Assembly (NCBI GenBank): GCA_027257055.1
Contig: JAPVLO010000278.1
Coordinates: 3,968,001 to 4,032,000 of the forward strand
Length of the DNA: 64,000 nt
Direction of reading: 5' to 3'
Origin: Cephalopachus bancanus
Lineage: Eukaryota; Chordata; Mammalia; Primates; Tarsiidae
Position 1 is the first letter of the stretch; every line of letters begins with the position of its first letter. This document shows, piece after piece, positions 1-12,615 of the stretch. Under the pieces are notes generated by a model. It saw only the letters and a program-made list of their open reading frames with translations. It did not search any database and was not told the DNA's origin. Both the position numbers and the translations under genes were made by a program.

Positions 1-305
1 AAAGATCCACTCAGCAGCAGTAGAAGGGGCGGTGCCGGCATCAGAGAGGCCCCTCAAGGGTGTCACAGAAATCCAGGCAAGAAAAGGTGTTGGTGTGGAT
101 GAAAGAGAAAACGTGCAGATGCAGAAGTGAAGAGAGATCTGGGAATTTTTAAGGAGGACGCATTTGTTTGACTTTTTAACATCTTCTTTGGGGTGTTGTG
201 AGAGAGAAACAAATCAGTCATGACACAGGTATTGGGGCTGAGGACCTGGTTGGAAGGTAGAACCGATACCTGAGATAGAAAACACTAGAGAAGACGGTAA
301 CATAA
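1..305. other. Unassigned sequence at window start
   Basis: No open frame of note and no repeat family I recognise. It ends where an L1 3' end begins near 309. It may be unique DNA or an old repeat too decayed to read by eye. Confidence 0.4.
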
Positions 306-308
306 TTT

Positions 309-1545
309 TTTAATGTGAGATTTATTGAGGTATGCTTTACATGCAATAAATTCACCCATCTCATAGGTATGTTCTATGAGTTTTGACAAACATATATAGT
401 CGTGTGACTTCCTCCACTGTCGAGATATAGAATATTTTTATCACTCAATAAAGTATCCTTATACTTTGTTGAAGTCCCTCCTTTTCTCCTACCCCAGACC
501 TTGGAAACCCATTGATCTGATTTCTGTCCTTATAGTTTTGCCTTTCCAGAATTTCCTATACTTGGAATCATATAGTATGTGATATTTTGTGTGACTTTTT
601 AAAAATGTGGCATAATGCTTTTGAGATTCATCCATATTGCTGCTTGTATCTGTAGTTTGCTCTTTTATATTGCAGGGTAATAGTACAATGTATGTGCCAT
701 AAGTTGTTCATCCATTTACTGGTTGATGGACACTTGGGTTGTTTCCAGTTTGGAACTATTATAAATATTTAAGCCTTTATATTTCTCAGGAGTAAAGATG
801 GAGGAGTGGATTTCTGGACTGTATGGGAAGTATATATTAACATCACAAGAAACTCCCAACCTTTTCCACAGTGCCTGTATCATTTTGCATCCCCTCTGGC
901 AACGTAGGAGAGTTCCAGTTAGTTTGCATCTTCACCAGCACTTGGTATTATTCGGTTGGTTTGTTTTTTTTTTTTTTCATTTTAGCCATTTTAATAGGTG
1001 TGTAATGGCATCTCATTATGGCTTTAATTTGCATTTCCCTAACGAATAATGAAGCTGAACATCTTGTTATGTGCTTATAAGCTCATATATTTGATGAAGT
1101 GTCTATTCAAATTATTTGCCCCTTTTCTTATTGGATTATTTGTCTTATTAATGAATTGTGAGAGTCTTTCTGTATTCTCAATACAAATGCATTATCACAT
1201 GTATTTTTTGCAAATATTTTCTCCCAGTCTGTAGTTTTGTCGTGTTTTGTTTTTTAATTTTTCTAACAATGCTTTCAAAGAGAGAAGTACTTAGTTTGAT
1301 GAAATTTAACTTATCTAACTTTTCTTTTATAGTTCATGCTTTTTGTATCTTATCTAAGAAATCACCGCCTTAACCAAAGCTTCAAAAATTTTGTCCAGTG
1401 TTTTCTTCCAGATGTTTTGATACTTGTCTTATATTTTAAGTCTATGATCCATTTTAAGTTAATTTTTTATATTGTGTAAGCTATGGATTCACTTATTTAC
1501 TTGTGATGCTCAATTGTTTCAGTCCCGTTTGTTGAGAATTAAGAA
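309..1545 (-). mobile_element. Old L1 3'-end fragment (L1M type), antisense
   Basis: Read on the minus strand this is the end of L1 ORF2 followed by 3' UTR. The plus strand shows the usual antisense phrases, such as 'gagattcatccatattgctg' near 622 and 'gttgatggacacttgggttg' near 721, then the ORF2 region around 1,300-1,500. Many stops and indels show it is long dead. A T run at 967-981 is internal. The subfamily is a guess from the 3' UTR. Confidence 0.85.
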
Positions 1546-2502
1546 GCCAGTTTTAATGGCAAAAAAGATAAGTTTGTTCAAGCCATGCAGTCTGAAACTA
1601 AGAAAGAGATTGCTATAAAGATTTGAAATCAGGTCTTTGTTGTATTTGAGCCCATTAGATGTGGACAGCCCTCTAATTAAAAAGGGTCTGACCAGTAAAG
1701 AGAGAAACTGAGAAATCAGTATGGGGAAGCAGAATTTCTTTGAGCAAAAATATTAATTAAAATATCAATAAAAAATATTAATTAAAAATAGGGGTTGGTA
1801 TCTTAGCACTTCAATCCTACTATACACCCCTTTTATGATGCATATTTATTGGAGAGGAAGGAGTAAGAGTCAAGGCTACAGTCTGGAGGCTATTGCAAAA
1901 GACAGAAACAATTGTGATGACCTAAACTAGGGCAGCAAAGGTATTTTTAAAAACCCAAAAATTTTTAAAAAGAATAAATAAAAACCCCAGATAATGCATA
2001 TTGCATGTGAATATACTTTCTTAGGTACACACATGGGGATACAGACACACATCACAGGTTCAAGTCTTAAGAAAGAAGAAAAATTGCTCATCACTGGTAA
2101 TTTTTCCTATGAACAGGTCTTATGTAATTTACAGGCCTATGGTATTCACTATTAATATTTAAGCATCACCTTCCATTCTTTATGATAGACTATAGTGCAA
2201 GCATAAAGTTGTCACCATCCTGTTGCATCTAACAATAGCTAGTAGATCTATGTACAAATGCCCCCAAACCCTCTCTCACATTGTTCAGAATCTTTCATCA
2301 CCTTGCCTATATACCAACAGTGTGTAAGAGTTTCCTTGTCAGCCCTTGAAGGTGGACCTGTATGAATATACCAACCCTCTCTCTTAACCCTGGTTTTCAG
2401 AGTGTTCAGAAAGTAGGAACCTCCGAAAGGAATCTCAGGGAGGGTGGATTCAGTAGCCTCTTTATTCCTGGCTGGCACCCTCTAACATTGCTTGGTTTAG
2501 AA
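1546..2502. other. Unassigned A+T-rich sequence between L1 and hAT
   Basis: I see no gene and no clear repeat. An A+T-rich patch with repeated TTAATTAAAA-like words lies at 1,745-1,795. Short open frames near 2,250-2,550 have no family resemblance and overlap on opposite strands. Confidence 0.4.
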
Positions 2503-3540
2503 CAGGGCTTCATAACCTTGTATATTTCATGGTCCTCTTTGGCAATTCAGTGAGATGTATAGACACCTTTTCAGATTAATATTTTTAAACACATGAAGTA
2601 AAATACACAAAACTACAAAGAAAATCAAGCATATTGAAATATAGTTTTATATTTGTACATCTACATTTTAGTTATATATATTAGAATTTACAGATATAGT
2701 TATATGTTTGTCGTACAGCAATATATATGTTTCTTTATTAACACACTAAATATCAAGATAATGAGATATAGCAAGTTGAGGTTACATTTTCTTTTTTTAA
2801 AAAAGCATGTCAATTTTGTTTAGCTTGAATAAGAATATTAAACTCTGGGATGAGCCTTGGATGGCAACATACATGTCCAGTTGGACAGACAATTAATTGT
2901 GGTTTTTTTGTTTGAAAGATTAAAATTTTTTTTTAAATTCTGTTCACAAAGACACAATGTTAAAGAGTGGAATTAAAGTTTCCATAGATCATTTCACAAG
3001 ATCAAGACAGACTTCGCTCAAGGAATGTCAAAATTTTTCAAGGTTGTTTTAGTTAAACTCCTAATTGGAGTATGTTTATATGGAAGTCAGTTTTTTTTTT
3101 CCCAAAAATCAACATGTTCCTCTTTGGCTTGGTCCACATTTTCAATATAGCTTATATCAGAGAGAAATGTATAATGAATCCATAATTCAACTTTGGTGCC
3201 ATCAAGATAGAGATGAATTTTGAAAGACTTTTGAGGAGTTGCCAGGTGTTTTCTGATTTATCTTTTCAAAGAGATTGACAGAGAATTGTGTATCTCAACT
3301 CCATCTTGGAAAAGCAGTTTCTCTAGTTGTTGAAAGTTTGTAAAGATATCGGTCTTTCCTTTTTCCTTCCATATCAGCAGTTAAGGCAAGAACGTTTTTA
3401 ATTTTTCAGTTGCGTCCATAATGGTAACTTCAAGACCCTGAATTAAAAGATTTATCTTATTCATATGGTTAAGAATATCTGCAAGGTAAGTCAACTTACA
3501 GATAAAATGCTTTCTTTCAGAAAGTTCAAGAATGGATATT

Positions 3541-4570
3541 CTTTTTTACTTTATTATATTTTAAATTGATACATAATAATTGTACATATTTAGCGGGTAC
3601 AGTGGAATGTTTTGATACATGTATATTCTATGTAATGTCAAATCAGGATAATTAGCAAATCCAACACCTCAAACATTCATCATTTTTGTGTGATGAGAAC
3701 ATTCGAAATCCTTTCTTCTAGTTATTTTGAAACACATAATACATTCTTGCTAACTGTAGTTCTCCTATTAATAGAAACCAAAATGTATCCCTCCCATCTA
3801 ATTGTGGCTTTGTACCCGTAGACCAACCTCTCTCCATCCCCTTCCCACTTCCCCTCCCAAGCCTCTGGTAATTGCTATTCTGTTCTCTACTTCTATGCAA
3901 TCAACTTTTTTAGATTTCACATAAGAGTAGGACCATGCAGTGTTTGTCTTTCTGTGTATGGCTTATTTCACTTAACATAATGTCCTCCAGTTTTGTCTAT
4001 GTTGTCACAAACTACAAGATTTCACTCTTTTTATGGTTGAATAGTCTTCCATTGTGTAAATATGCCACATTTTCCTTATTCATTTACTTGTCAATGGGCA
4101 CTTAGACTGATTCCATATTTTAGCTATTGTGAATAGTGCTACAGTAAACATGGAGTGCAGATAGCTCTTTGATGTCGTGGTTTTCTTTCCTTTGGATATG
4201 TACCCAGTAGTGGGATTACTGGATCATCTGGTGGGTCTATTTTTAAGTATAGTTTGAGGAACTTCTATACTGTTTTTTATAATGACTGTACTACTTACAT
4301 TCCTGCTAACAGTGTATGAGTTCCCTTTTCTTCGCATTCTCACTATCACTTGTTATCTTTTGTCTTTTTGATAATAGCCATTCTAATTAAAGTGATATCT
4401 CTTTGATTTGCATTTCCCTGATAATTACTGATGCTGGGATTTTTTCTTTTTTTTTTCATATACCTGTTGGTCATTTGTATGTCTTCTTTTGAGATATGCC
4501 TTTTCAGGTCTTCTACCCATTTTTAAATTGGATTATTTAGTGTTTCTGGTTTTGCTTTGTTATTTTTTGG
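3541..4570 (-). mobile_element. L1 3' end nested in the hAT relic
   Basis: This is antisense L1 3' UTR followed by the end of ORF2, for example 'tttttgataatagccattct' near 4,366 and 'gatttgcatttccctgat' near 4,405. It is 5' truncated. Its far end merges into the (GT)n/(GA)n tract at 4,571. Transposase-like sequence resumes beyond about 4,640, so the L1 inserted after the hAT element. Confidence 0.85.
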
Positions 4571-4579
4571 TGTGTGTGA

Positions 4580-4619
<40 letters not shown>

Positions 4620-4640
4620 GTAAGAGAGAGAGAGAGAGAG
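4571..4640. repeat. Compound (GT)n-(GA)n microsatellite
   Basis: About 28 bases of GT repeat pass directly into about 45 bases of GA repeat with one TAAG interruption. It lies exactly at the 5' truncation point of the nested L1. Confidence 0.95.
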
Positions 4641-5425
4641 GTTGGTTTTCGTTTTGGCTTTTCCTACTTTTCTTTTTCATTGAGAGAGGATAAAATTCTG
4701 CCATGAGTTTATTAGCAATGGTTATCGGGCTCTCTTGCTTGAAGACGTCCTTGTGACAGAATATCTCCTTGTACTCCATTCCCGTTTCTTAGCAAAATCT
4801 TTTAAATATACTGTGATTCAGAGACCTGCTTGTGATGGAGTTGATGACCTTATGACGATTGGCCAAACTTGCTTCCAAATTGTTAGCATAGACTATGATG
4901 TCAACACGTAGCTGTGTGAGAAGGAATGAGCGACACTGACGTCAGGAGCTTCCATTTTCACCACATGCCAAAGGCGCACCCTCAAGTATTATAGAAGCAC
5001 CATCTGTGCAGAGTCTGAAGCTTTTATTTCCAGGTAAAGTTCTGTTTTCCAAAATACTGAAGGGCTTTGTAGTTTCCATAAGGGACTTACAAAACAAGAA
5101 TCCTTCTTTAAAACATCGGCATGCACACAGGGAGCAAAAGTGAGGAGCTGGCTACAGTGAGAAGTGTCTGTTTGCGTCTGAAGGGGACTGGTAAAGCTGC
5201 CAGTTCTCAATGACAGACTTCAGCATGCTTCTTTAAAAAATCAACGGTTCCAGACCAGATCCCACCACTTAGCAAGGATGCTGTTATCAACTTTTTTCTT
5301 CTGCGCTAGTCCACAGGCCTGCCCAATCTTGTCTAGTACATATGGCTTTACCATCCCCTCCCCAATATCATGGGAATGCTTTTATTTGGCAAATCCAAAT
5401 TTTGAAATATCCTATACAGAGTTGA

Positions 5426-5724
<299 letters not shown>

Positions 5725-6259
5725 AAGTATTTTCACTTGAACCATCCAGTTTTTCAGACTTTTAGCAAACTCTGAAAACTGCTAACTTACTTTTACAAGT
5801 TTATCAACAAACAATTGTAGATAGGGAATACCAAAAAAGTAACATAGGTATCTGGATTGGCAAAGTCAGAACAAGTGGCACCACTGTGCAAACACATGTA
5901 TCTAGAAAGACTGCAGTTTCTTCTAGTAACATGTCTAAGAACTGCTGCATTTTTAAAGTGGTGATACCTAGATGATAGTCCAAGATAGTCGCAAACAACT
6001 GTAATGTGTTATTAAGTATTCGGGGGTTTCTATTATGACAAAGTCACAGGTACTACTAGCACTACTGTGGTTTGCTAACTACATTCATAATTGAAAAAAT
6101 GATCACTTTCAGCTAGATGTTAGAGAAAAGAGAGATATAACTTTTCCCCATCCAAGTTCATGAACTCCCAAAAGCTATCCATATACGAAGGTGTTAAGAA
6201 CAAGTAACTTGTAAAAGGGTACTTAGCCTGAGGTTCTACTGCATCTCATGAGAAGTAAG

Positions 6260-7480
6260 TAGGTTGGCTGGTCAGAACCAAAATAGGAAAGTAGAAACAA
6301 GAAAGACTGGAAAGGAAGAAAGGGGACAAACTTCTCAGATTAGGTGCAGAATAGGGAGATATCCTGTCCCTGTATACACCCACCAGAGGCATTCACAGTG
6401 CTGACTACTCTCTACAGGTAATCCAGATGACCAACTCTGTGGCTATCAGGCAGCCCTTTCTCCCAGTCACCTGGTACCAGATCAGTGGGTACAATGCTGC
6501 TTACTTGCAGAGTGGTTATAATTGCGGAATACAGGATATGCTTATTTGAACAACATGGTATTGCACTCATTGAAGTTGTTCCGGCTACCTCCAATAATGT
6601 GCCCAACATGCCATCAATGGAGACCAATGCTGAGTGGCACTAGTGCCTAGAGGATCCAGAGAGCTACCAGGTGCCAAGTTGATTAAAGGAGCCCTCTCTG
6701 ATCATGGAATGAGCAATGCTTTGTCATTATGGGATTAGGCACACATTTCAGGTGTGTGTTTATCATTTCTACTGCTTGCGTTAAAGTCACTACTCATAGA
6801 CTTTCAGATTATCTGAGCAAGACTGTGGTATACTATTTAATAGTGCCTCCAACCAGTGGTTACATTTTATAGCAAAGTAGGGTCATACCTAGGCTCCCAC
6901 CAAGGAATTGATTGGTCTTAACCATCCTCAAAAGCAACTAGTTTGATAGAACAATAAAATATCCTGCTGAAGGTTTAGTTCCAGAACCAGCTGGAGAAAC
7001 TCCCTTTGAGGTTAGTTTACTCTACAACAGGATGCAAAACTTTCTTTGAACCAGCAACCTCTATAGGGTTTCATCTTTCCTAAGCCAAAATGCTTAGGTT
7101 CAAGAAGCTGGTAGTGGAGTTGGGAATGGTTCCCCTGATTATTATTTCTAATAACTCACTTCAATAATTTTTACTTCCCATCCCCATAGCCTTGGTCTCA
7201 TTGTGTTTGGAAGTCATAGTTTCAAGAATTTGAAACTGAGATTTCCCTCTGACCATTTGGGCTTCTCATACCATCAAAAAAAGCGGAATTTAAGGGAATG
7301 ACTCTAATGGTTGGTAAGCATGCGCGTGATTCCAATTTCATGGTGGAAAGTGAATTGCTGCTACCCAATATAAATGAGAAGGAATAGGTTTGAAACCCAA
7401 ATAGTACTGGAGTATGCCCTTGCCCATTGATTTGATCAATGCAACTCAATAAAATCAAGACCAACGAGGCTTCTGATCTT
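6260..7480 (+). mobile_element. ERV-L type endogenous retrovirus remnant (pol, integrase region)
   Basis: The stretch near 6,630-6,690 ('gctaccaggtgccaagttga') resembles the start of the integrase part of pol in ERV-L elements, and the similarity continues weakly to about 7,300. No frame stays open: there are many stops and indels on the sense strand. I could not define flanking LTRs. This is a decayed fossil with no coding capacity. Family assignment rests on remembered phrases. Confidence 0.5.
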
Positions 7481-8599
7481 GCAGTAATTATGGTTTCAGT
7501 ATCCTCAACAATATAGAAATTAAGAATCCCAACTAACCTATGGGGCTGAAAGAGGCTACAGGAAATATGAATCTATGACTATCAATGTGGGTTTCAAGGC
7601 TAGCTGCAGAAATAAGAGCTATATTAGCTAAGTTACTTCATTATTTAGATCTTCCCCCGACCCTCACTATATAAATAATATAAGTAGATATTCTAGTGAG
7701 TTAGGTTTCCCATATAAATGAACCCAAATTGATGGCATTTCTGCATTTGCTATTTGGAGAATATGAACTTTCACATAGACAAAGTCATCATCATCATCAT
7801 CATCATCGTTTCTATAGATTCTACAGGGCAAAGGGTGAACTGTGCTGAATATTTTGCATTTTCTCTTCCAGATCTACTCTCCCTCCTTCACTATTCTGCC
7901 CTGCTCTCTGCCCCCGGACTGATCCCTTCGGGTCACAACAACCCATCTCCCACACCCTCTGTCTTCTGGTTGGGTGTGGCTAATGTGGAACTCCAGCAGT
8001 AGAACGGAGGAAGGGAAGACAGAGAAGCCAGAGTACTTATTGGATCAGCTGTATCTGACGTCTCACTGCCCTTTAATGCATGACTCTGTTCTTTTGGGCT
8101 TGTATTCTGGTAACTCCTCCCCATCTCATTTCTTTAGAACTTAGGGTGCTGATAGGGTTGCACCCTTCCCATTTTTCTGTGAATAGTACCTCTATTGCTC
8201 CTATTGGTGACATTATTGGTAACCCTTCTGGAACCACCCTAATGGGAGTGCATGGTTTGTTTCCTTTTGGAGTCTTGTCTGATGCAGAGATTCTCTTGGG
8301 GAATGCATGTCCAGTTGGATCTTGCAGAACACATAGCAGGTCACCAGAGAAAAATGACTATGACAGAGGACAGCATCTATTTCATCAATCTTCTATTTCA
8401 GATCTAGAAGATTGAAAAGGGGCCTAACATATTCTAGAAGCCACAAGGTTCACTGGGGCATGAGGCAGGAACATGACAGAAGGTGAGCCAGAAATGCATG
8501 ATCACAAAGCATGGCCCATCATCCTATGAGTGGCAGCAAACAGAATCCAAAACTGTTTGTTTATTTTTGTCACTGAAATGTATTACTTTTCCCTTCTGA
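7481..8599. other. Mostly unassigned; possible decayed interspersed repeat at 7,850-8,240
   Basis: The stretch 7,850-8,240 (pyrimidine-rich start, then 'ggttgggtgtggctaatgtg') resembles a common mammalian repeat I cannot name with confidence. An open frame of 111 codons (8,080-8,415, plus) has no family resemblance. No gene is supported. Confidence 0.3.
7785..7807. repeat. (CAT)n microsatellite
   Basis: About seven CAT units followed by CGTT. Confidence 0.9.
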
Positions 8600-8670
8600 A
8601 AACCATTGCCTTATGGGAAATAAACCCACCAAGTGATTTTTCCTCCATGAAGCAAAAAAAAAAAAAAAAA
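8600..8670 (+). other. AATAAA followed by poly(A): possible 3' end of a retrocopy
   Basis: An AATAAA lies at about 8,620 and a run of 17 A begins at 8,654, the spacing expected for a reverse-transcribed mRNA or LINE/SINE tail. The upstream 350 bases match nothing I recognise, and I found no clear target-site duplication. It could equally be the tail of an old repeat. Confidence 0.25.
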
Positions 8671-10204
8671 TCACATATTTAAAAAGGCAATGATATCCCC
8701 TCTAAATCTGGCTCAGAAACAACTCTCATCCTGTCAACCCGCTCCATTCTACACCAAAAGTACAATTTCCCCTCTTTTATTTTCTCTTCTCCATGGAGCA
8801 GCTGAGCAGGCCCCTGAGAGGATCCCAACTCTCTCAACTTGGCAGGGTCTGTTGATTCGTGTAGAAAAGCATCTTTGCTTTGCTTAGAAACATCTGTGGG
8901 AAGCTGTGGCCATCAAGAAGGCATGTGTGGCAAGAGCTGGGGCTTCTGATGCAAAGCCCTTTCTATGAGCTGAGCGGCAGCCCCCATAATCTTTGGGGTT
9001 CCTGGGATAGGTTATTGACTATCTCCAATACCAGTTTGCTTCGAAGCACTAAAGTGGCTTCTGCAGAGTTCCTGGGCTGATGTGTCCCAAGTTCCCATTT
9101 TTCCTTCCATGCCAAGCGTGTTTGGGCTTTTCAATGTCATCAATATCCTTCAAAGTATGAGAATTGTTTAGGAGGCAAACTGTTCACATCATCAGGAGTC
9201 AAAACTGTATTAACTGAATAATCTCCTCCCTTGGTAAAATATTGTTGGTTTTTCCAAGTAAATAAATGACCATCTGCACTCCATCACCCTAGGCAAATCT
9301 GTAGGATCAGGGCTTTCCATATCGCTCATGTTACTAATTAGCACAATTATTCTCTTTGAGATACTGGACCCCAGGATCAGTGTGGTTTCCACAGACATTG
9401 GAAGCCAAGGCTCTAATCTCTAATGCATCTTCAGTCTCTTCTGCTGCAGAGTGGGCCTCAGCACATTAACAGCCCTGTCTCTCGGCTGTCCAAGGATTTG
9501 ATTTAATTACGCTGTTAGTCTCCGTCTTCATTGGAAGTCTCCACACATGCAGTTTTCTCCATTATTATGGATTGCACTTCCTCTCTGCTGCAATGTCTCA
9601 TCCTTGTCCTTCCTTGGGCTTTGGTGGCTAGTAGACATTTGCATTAATTTTCACTTCTCCTGCTGCTTAATAAACATCCCCTTAGGCACTCATCCTAGAA
9701 GTAGGAAACCCTTTAGCTCAACCCAAATACTGAACTCCAGACCTTTTCTAGGACCAAAACTTGTCTCTCTGTTGGTATTGTCTCCCTACTTCTCACAGGC
9801 TCCAAAGGACCACTCTGGGAACCCAGCAGAGACTCTACTCTTAGCTAAGGTTACTTACACCTATTTGAAGTTTTTGAGTTGCCATTCCTGAGTGCATTTC
9901 ATTTTAAAAAGTCACATTTTTATGAAGAAAATCCATCATTGCATTCAGTGATTCAGGAAGGATTCGGTAAACCATGGTACTTATTCAACAGAAGAGTATG
10001 CAGTCATTGGTATGATGTATATAAAGATTATACAAAACTTTGTGAGAAAATATTGACATTGTGCTGTTAGCAGGAAACAAAGTTGTACATATAGCATTAT
10101 CACAGTTTTATTTTAAAACACACATATTTACATGCCCATGCATAAGAAAAAAGAGGGGAAGGAGTTATACCAAAATATTTACAATGGCTAGCATAGAGAG
10201 AATT
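8671..10204. other. Unassigned, likely unique sequence
   Basis: Moderate G+C until about 9,890, then A+T-rich. Open frames up to 114 codons (9,547-9,891, plus) lack family resemblance, flanking splice signals I can defend, or biased codon use. I see no gene. Confidence 0.4.
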
Positions 10205-10391
10205 GGGTTTTTTAAATGTATTCATGTATTTATTTTTAGTTGGCAAATAATTGCATATATTTGTGCTATACAAAAGGAGGTTTTGATATATGCATACATT
10301 GCGGAATGGCTCAATCAAGTTAATTAACATATCCATTACTTCATATAGTTATTTTTTTGTGTGGTAAGGACATTTTAAGTCTGCCTTCCTA

Positions 10392-10552
10392 TGGTGGTGG
10401 TGCACGCCTGTAGTCTCAGATACTCAGGAGGCTGAAGCAGGAGGATTGCTGGAGTCCAGGAGTTCTAGGCTGTAGTGAGTCATGGTGCTACTGCTCTCCA
10501 GCCTGGGCAACAGAGCAAGACCCTTTCTCTAAAAATAAAAATAAATAATAAT
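10392..10552 (+). mobile_element. Alu right-arm fragment
   Basis: Begins inside the right arm ('tggtggtggtgcacgcctgt') and runs to an A-rich tail at 10,531-10,552. Its 'gctgtagtgagtcatggtg' segment is of the older AluJ type. The next Alu has inserted directly into its tail. Confidence 0.8.
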
Positions 10553-10837
10553 GCCGGGCTCGGTGGCTCAGCCTGTAATTCCGCGCTTTGGGAGGCTGAG
10601 GTGAGTGGATTGCCTGAGCCCGTGGGTTCGAGACCCGCCTAGGCAACTTGGCGAGACCTCATCTCGACAGTAAATCAAAAATCACCTGGGCATGGTAGCG
10701 CATGCCTGTAATTCCGGCTACTAGGAAGGCTGAGGCAGAAGGATCGCCGGAGCCCAGCAGGTCGAGGCTGCGGTGGCCGGGAGCGGCCACTGCACTCCAG
10801 TCTGGGTGACAGAGTGAGACTCCAACTCAAAAAAAAA
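10553..10837 (+). mobile_element. Full-length Alu of the hairpin-bearing subfamily
   Basis: Starts 'gccgggctcggtggctcagc' and ends 'gagtgagactccaactc' plus A tail. The right arm carries GTGGCCGGGAGCGGCCAC at 10,773-10,790, an 18-base inverted repeat with 7-base arms that replaces the usual 'gagctatgatcgcgcc' segment. It is the best full-length reference for this subfamily in the window. The tail has evolved into AAAT-type repeats. Confidence 0.9.
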
Positions 10838-12615
10838 TTTTTAAATGAAAAATAAATAAATAAATAATAATAACAATAAAAATTTTCTTTCTTAGCAATT
10901 TTCAAGTACGATACATTACACTGTTATTAACTATAGTCACAATGTTGTACAGTAGGTCTCCTGAACTTATTCTTCCTGTCTACCTGAAAGTTTGTATCTT
11001 TTACCCAACATTTCCCCAAGCCTCTTTCCACCCACCCCATCCCCTGCTATCTACCATTCTACCCTCTGCTGCTATGAGTTTGACTTTTGTAGATTCCACA
11101 TTCAAGTGAGATTATGTCTTTCCATGTCTGGCTTATTTCCTTTAGCATAATGTCTCCCAGGTTTATCCACATTGCCACATATGACAAAATTTTCTTTTTT
11201 AAGGATGAGTATTATTTCACTGTGTATAAGAACTACATTTTCTTCATCCATTTATTTGTTGATGGACACTTAGGTTGATTACATATCTTGTGAATAATGC
11301 TGCAATGAACACAGGGAGTGCAGATAGCTTTTTGACATATGATATGTATCCAAAAGTGGGATTGTTAGACCATATGGGAGTTTTGTTTTCAATTTTTTGA
11401 GGCAACTACACAATGGCTGTACTAATGTACCTTACCACCAATAGTGTGTGAAGGTTCCCTTTTCTTCACATCTTCTCCAACACATGCCATCTCATGCCTT
11501 TTTGATAATAGCTATCCTTACAGTTGTGAGGTAAATCTCATTGTGGTTTTAATTTGCATTTCCCTGATGATTAGTGGTGTTGCACTTTTATGTATATATA
11601 CCTATTGGTCTTCTTTTAAGAAATATCTTTTCAGGTCTTTTTTTTCATATTGGATCAGATTACTTATCTTCTTGTTATCAAGTTGTTTGAGTTTCTTAAA
11701 TTTTGAATATTAACGCCATATCAAAAGGCGTTGCAAATATGACTTGCAAATATTTTCTCTCATTCTGTAGGCTGTCTCTTCACCCTCTTGATTATTTCAT
11801 TTGTTGTGCAGAGAAGCTTTTTCTAATTGTGTCTAATTTTTATTTTGTTGCCTGTGCTTTTGGGGTTATATCCAAAAAATCTTTGCCAACTTATGTCAAG
11901 AATCTTTCCCCCTATGTTTTCTTCTCATAGTTTTACAGTTTCAGGTCATATATTTAAGTCTTTAATCTACTTTCAGTTAATATTTGTATATGAGGTGAGA
12001 AAAGGATCTAATTGTATTCTTCTGCATGTGGCTGTCCAGTTTTTCCAAAATCACTTGTTGAAGAAGCTATTATTTCCCTTTTGTGTGTTCTTTGCACCTC
12101 TGTCAAAGATCAGTTGACTGTAAACATGTGGATCTACCTTTGGACTCTCTATTCTGTTCCATTAGTCTGTATGTCAGCTTTTGTGTCAGTACTTTGCTCT
12201 TCTGATTACCATAGCTTTGCATTAGATTTTGAAATTAGGTAACATAATGACTCCAACTTTGTTCTGTTCACCCAAAATTGCTTTGGCTATTGAGTGTCTT
12301 CTGTGGTTTCATACAAGTTTTAGGATTTTTTAAAAATATTTCTGTTTTTAAAAGTCATTGGAATTTTAATAGGGATTGCATTGAATTTGTAGATAGCTTT
12401 GGACAGTATGGTCATGTTAACAGTATGGATTCTTCCGATCTATAAACACAGGATATCTTTCCATTTAATTCTATCTTCTTCAATGTCTTTCATTATTGTT
12501 TTGTAGTTTTCCATGTATAGATCTTTCACCGAGAGATCACAAGATTAAATATATTCCTTTTTTGATGTTATTGTAAATGGGATGGTTTTCTTGATTTATT
12601 TTTCAAGTTTTCCTT

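Larger units (their letters stand above)
2800..5240 (-). pseudogene. Broken hAT transposase
   Basis: This is a dead transposase that would have cut and moved the surrounding hAT element. On the minus strand around 5,170-5,090 the frame gives HCSQLLTFAPCVHADVLKK, resembling the segment after the catalytic Asp motif of ZBED5/FAM200-type hAT proteins. The residues before it read LQTQTD where the family has a DESTD-like motif, so the catalytic part is damaged. Around 3,520-3,400 the frame gives ADILNHMNKINLLIQGLEV, matching the conserved LADIF...N...LQG segment. Stops and frame changes occur throughout, and a nested L1 separates the two halves. The resemblance is from memory of the family, not from a search. 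Confidence 0.6.
10205..12615 (-). mobile_element. L1 fragment, antisense, interrupted by two Alus
   Basis: The 3' UTR begins near 10,215 ('ttggcaaataattgcatata'), is interrupted at 10,392-10,837 by Alu sequence, and resumes near 10,895 with L1 3' UTR and then the ORF2 end ('gcataatgtctcccaggttt' near 11,145). It reads upstream through ORF2 to about 12,600. Length and divergence suggest an L1PB/L1MA-age element. Confidence 0.85.
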
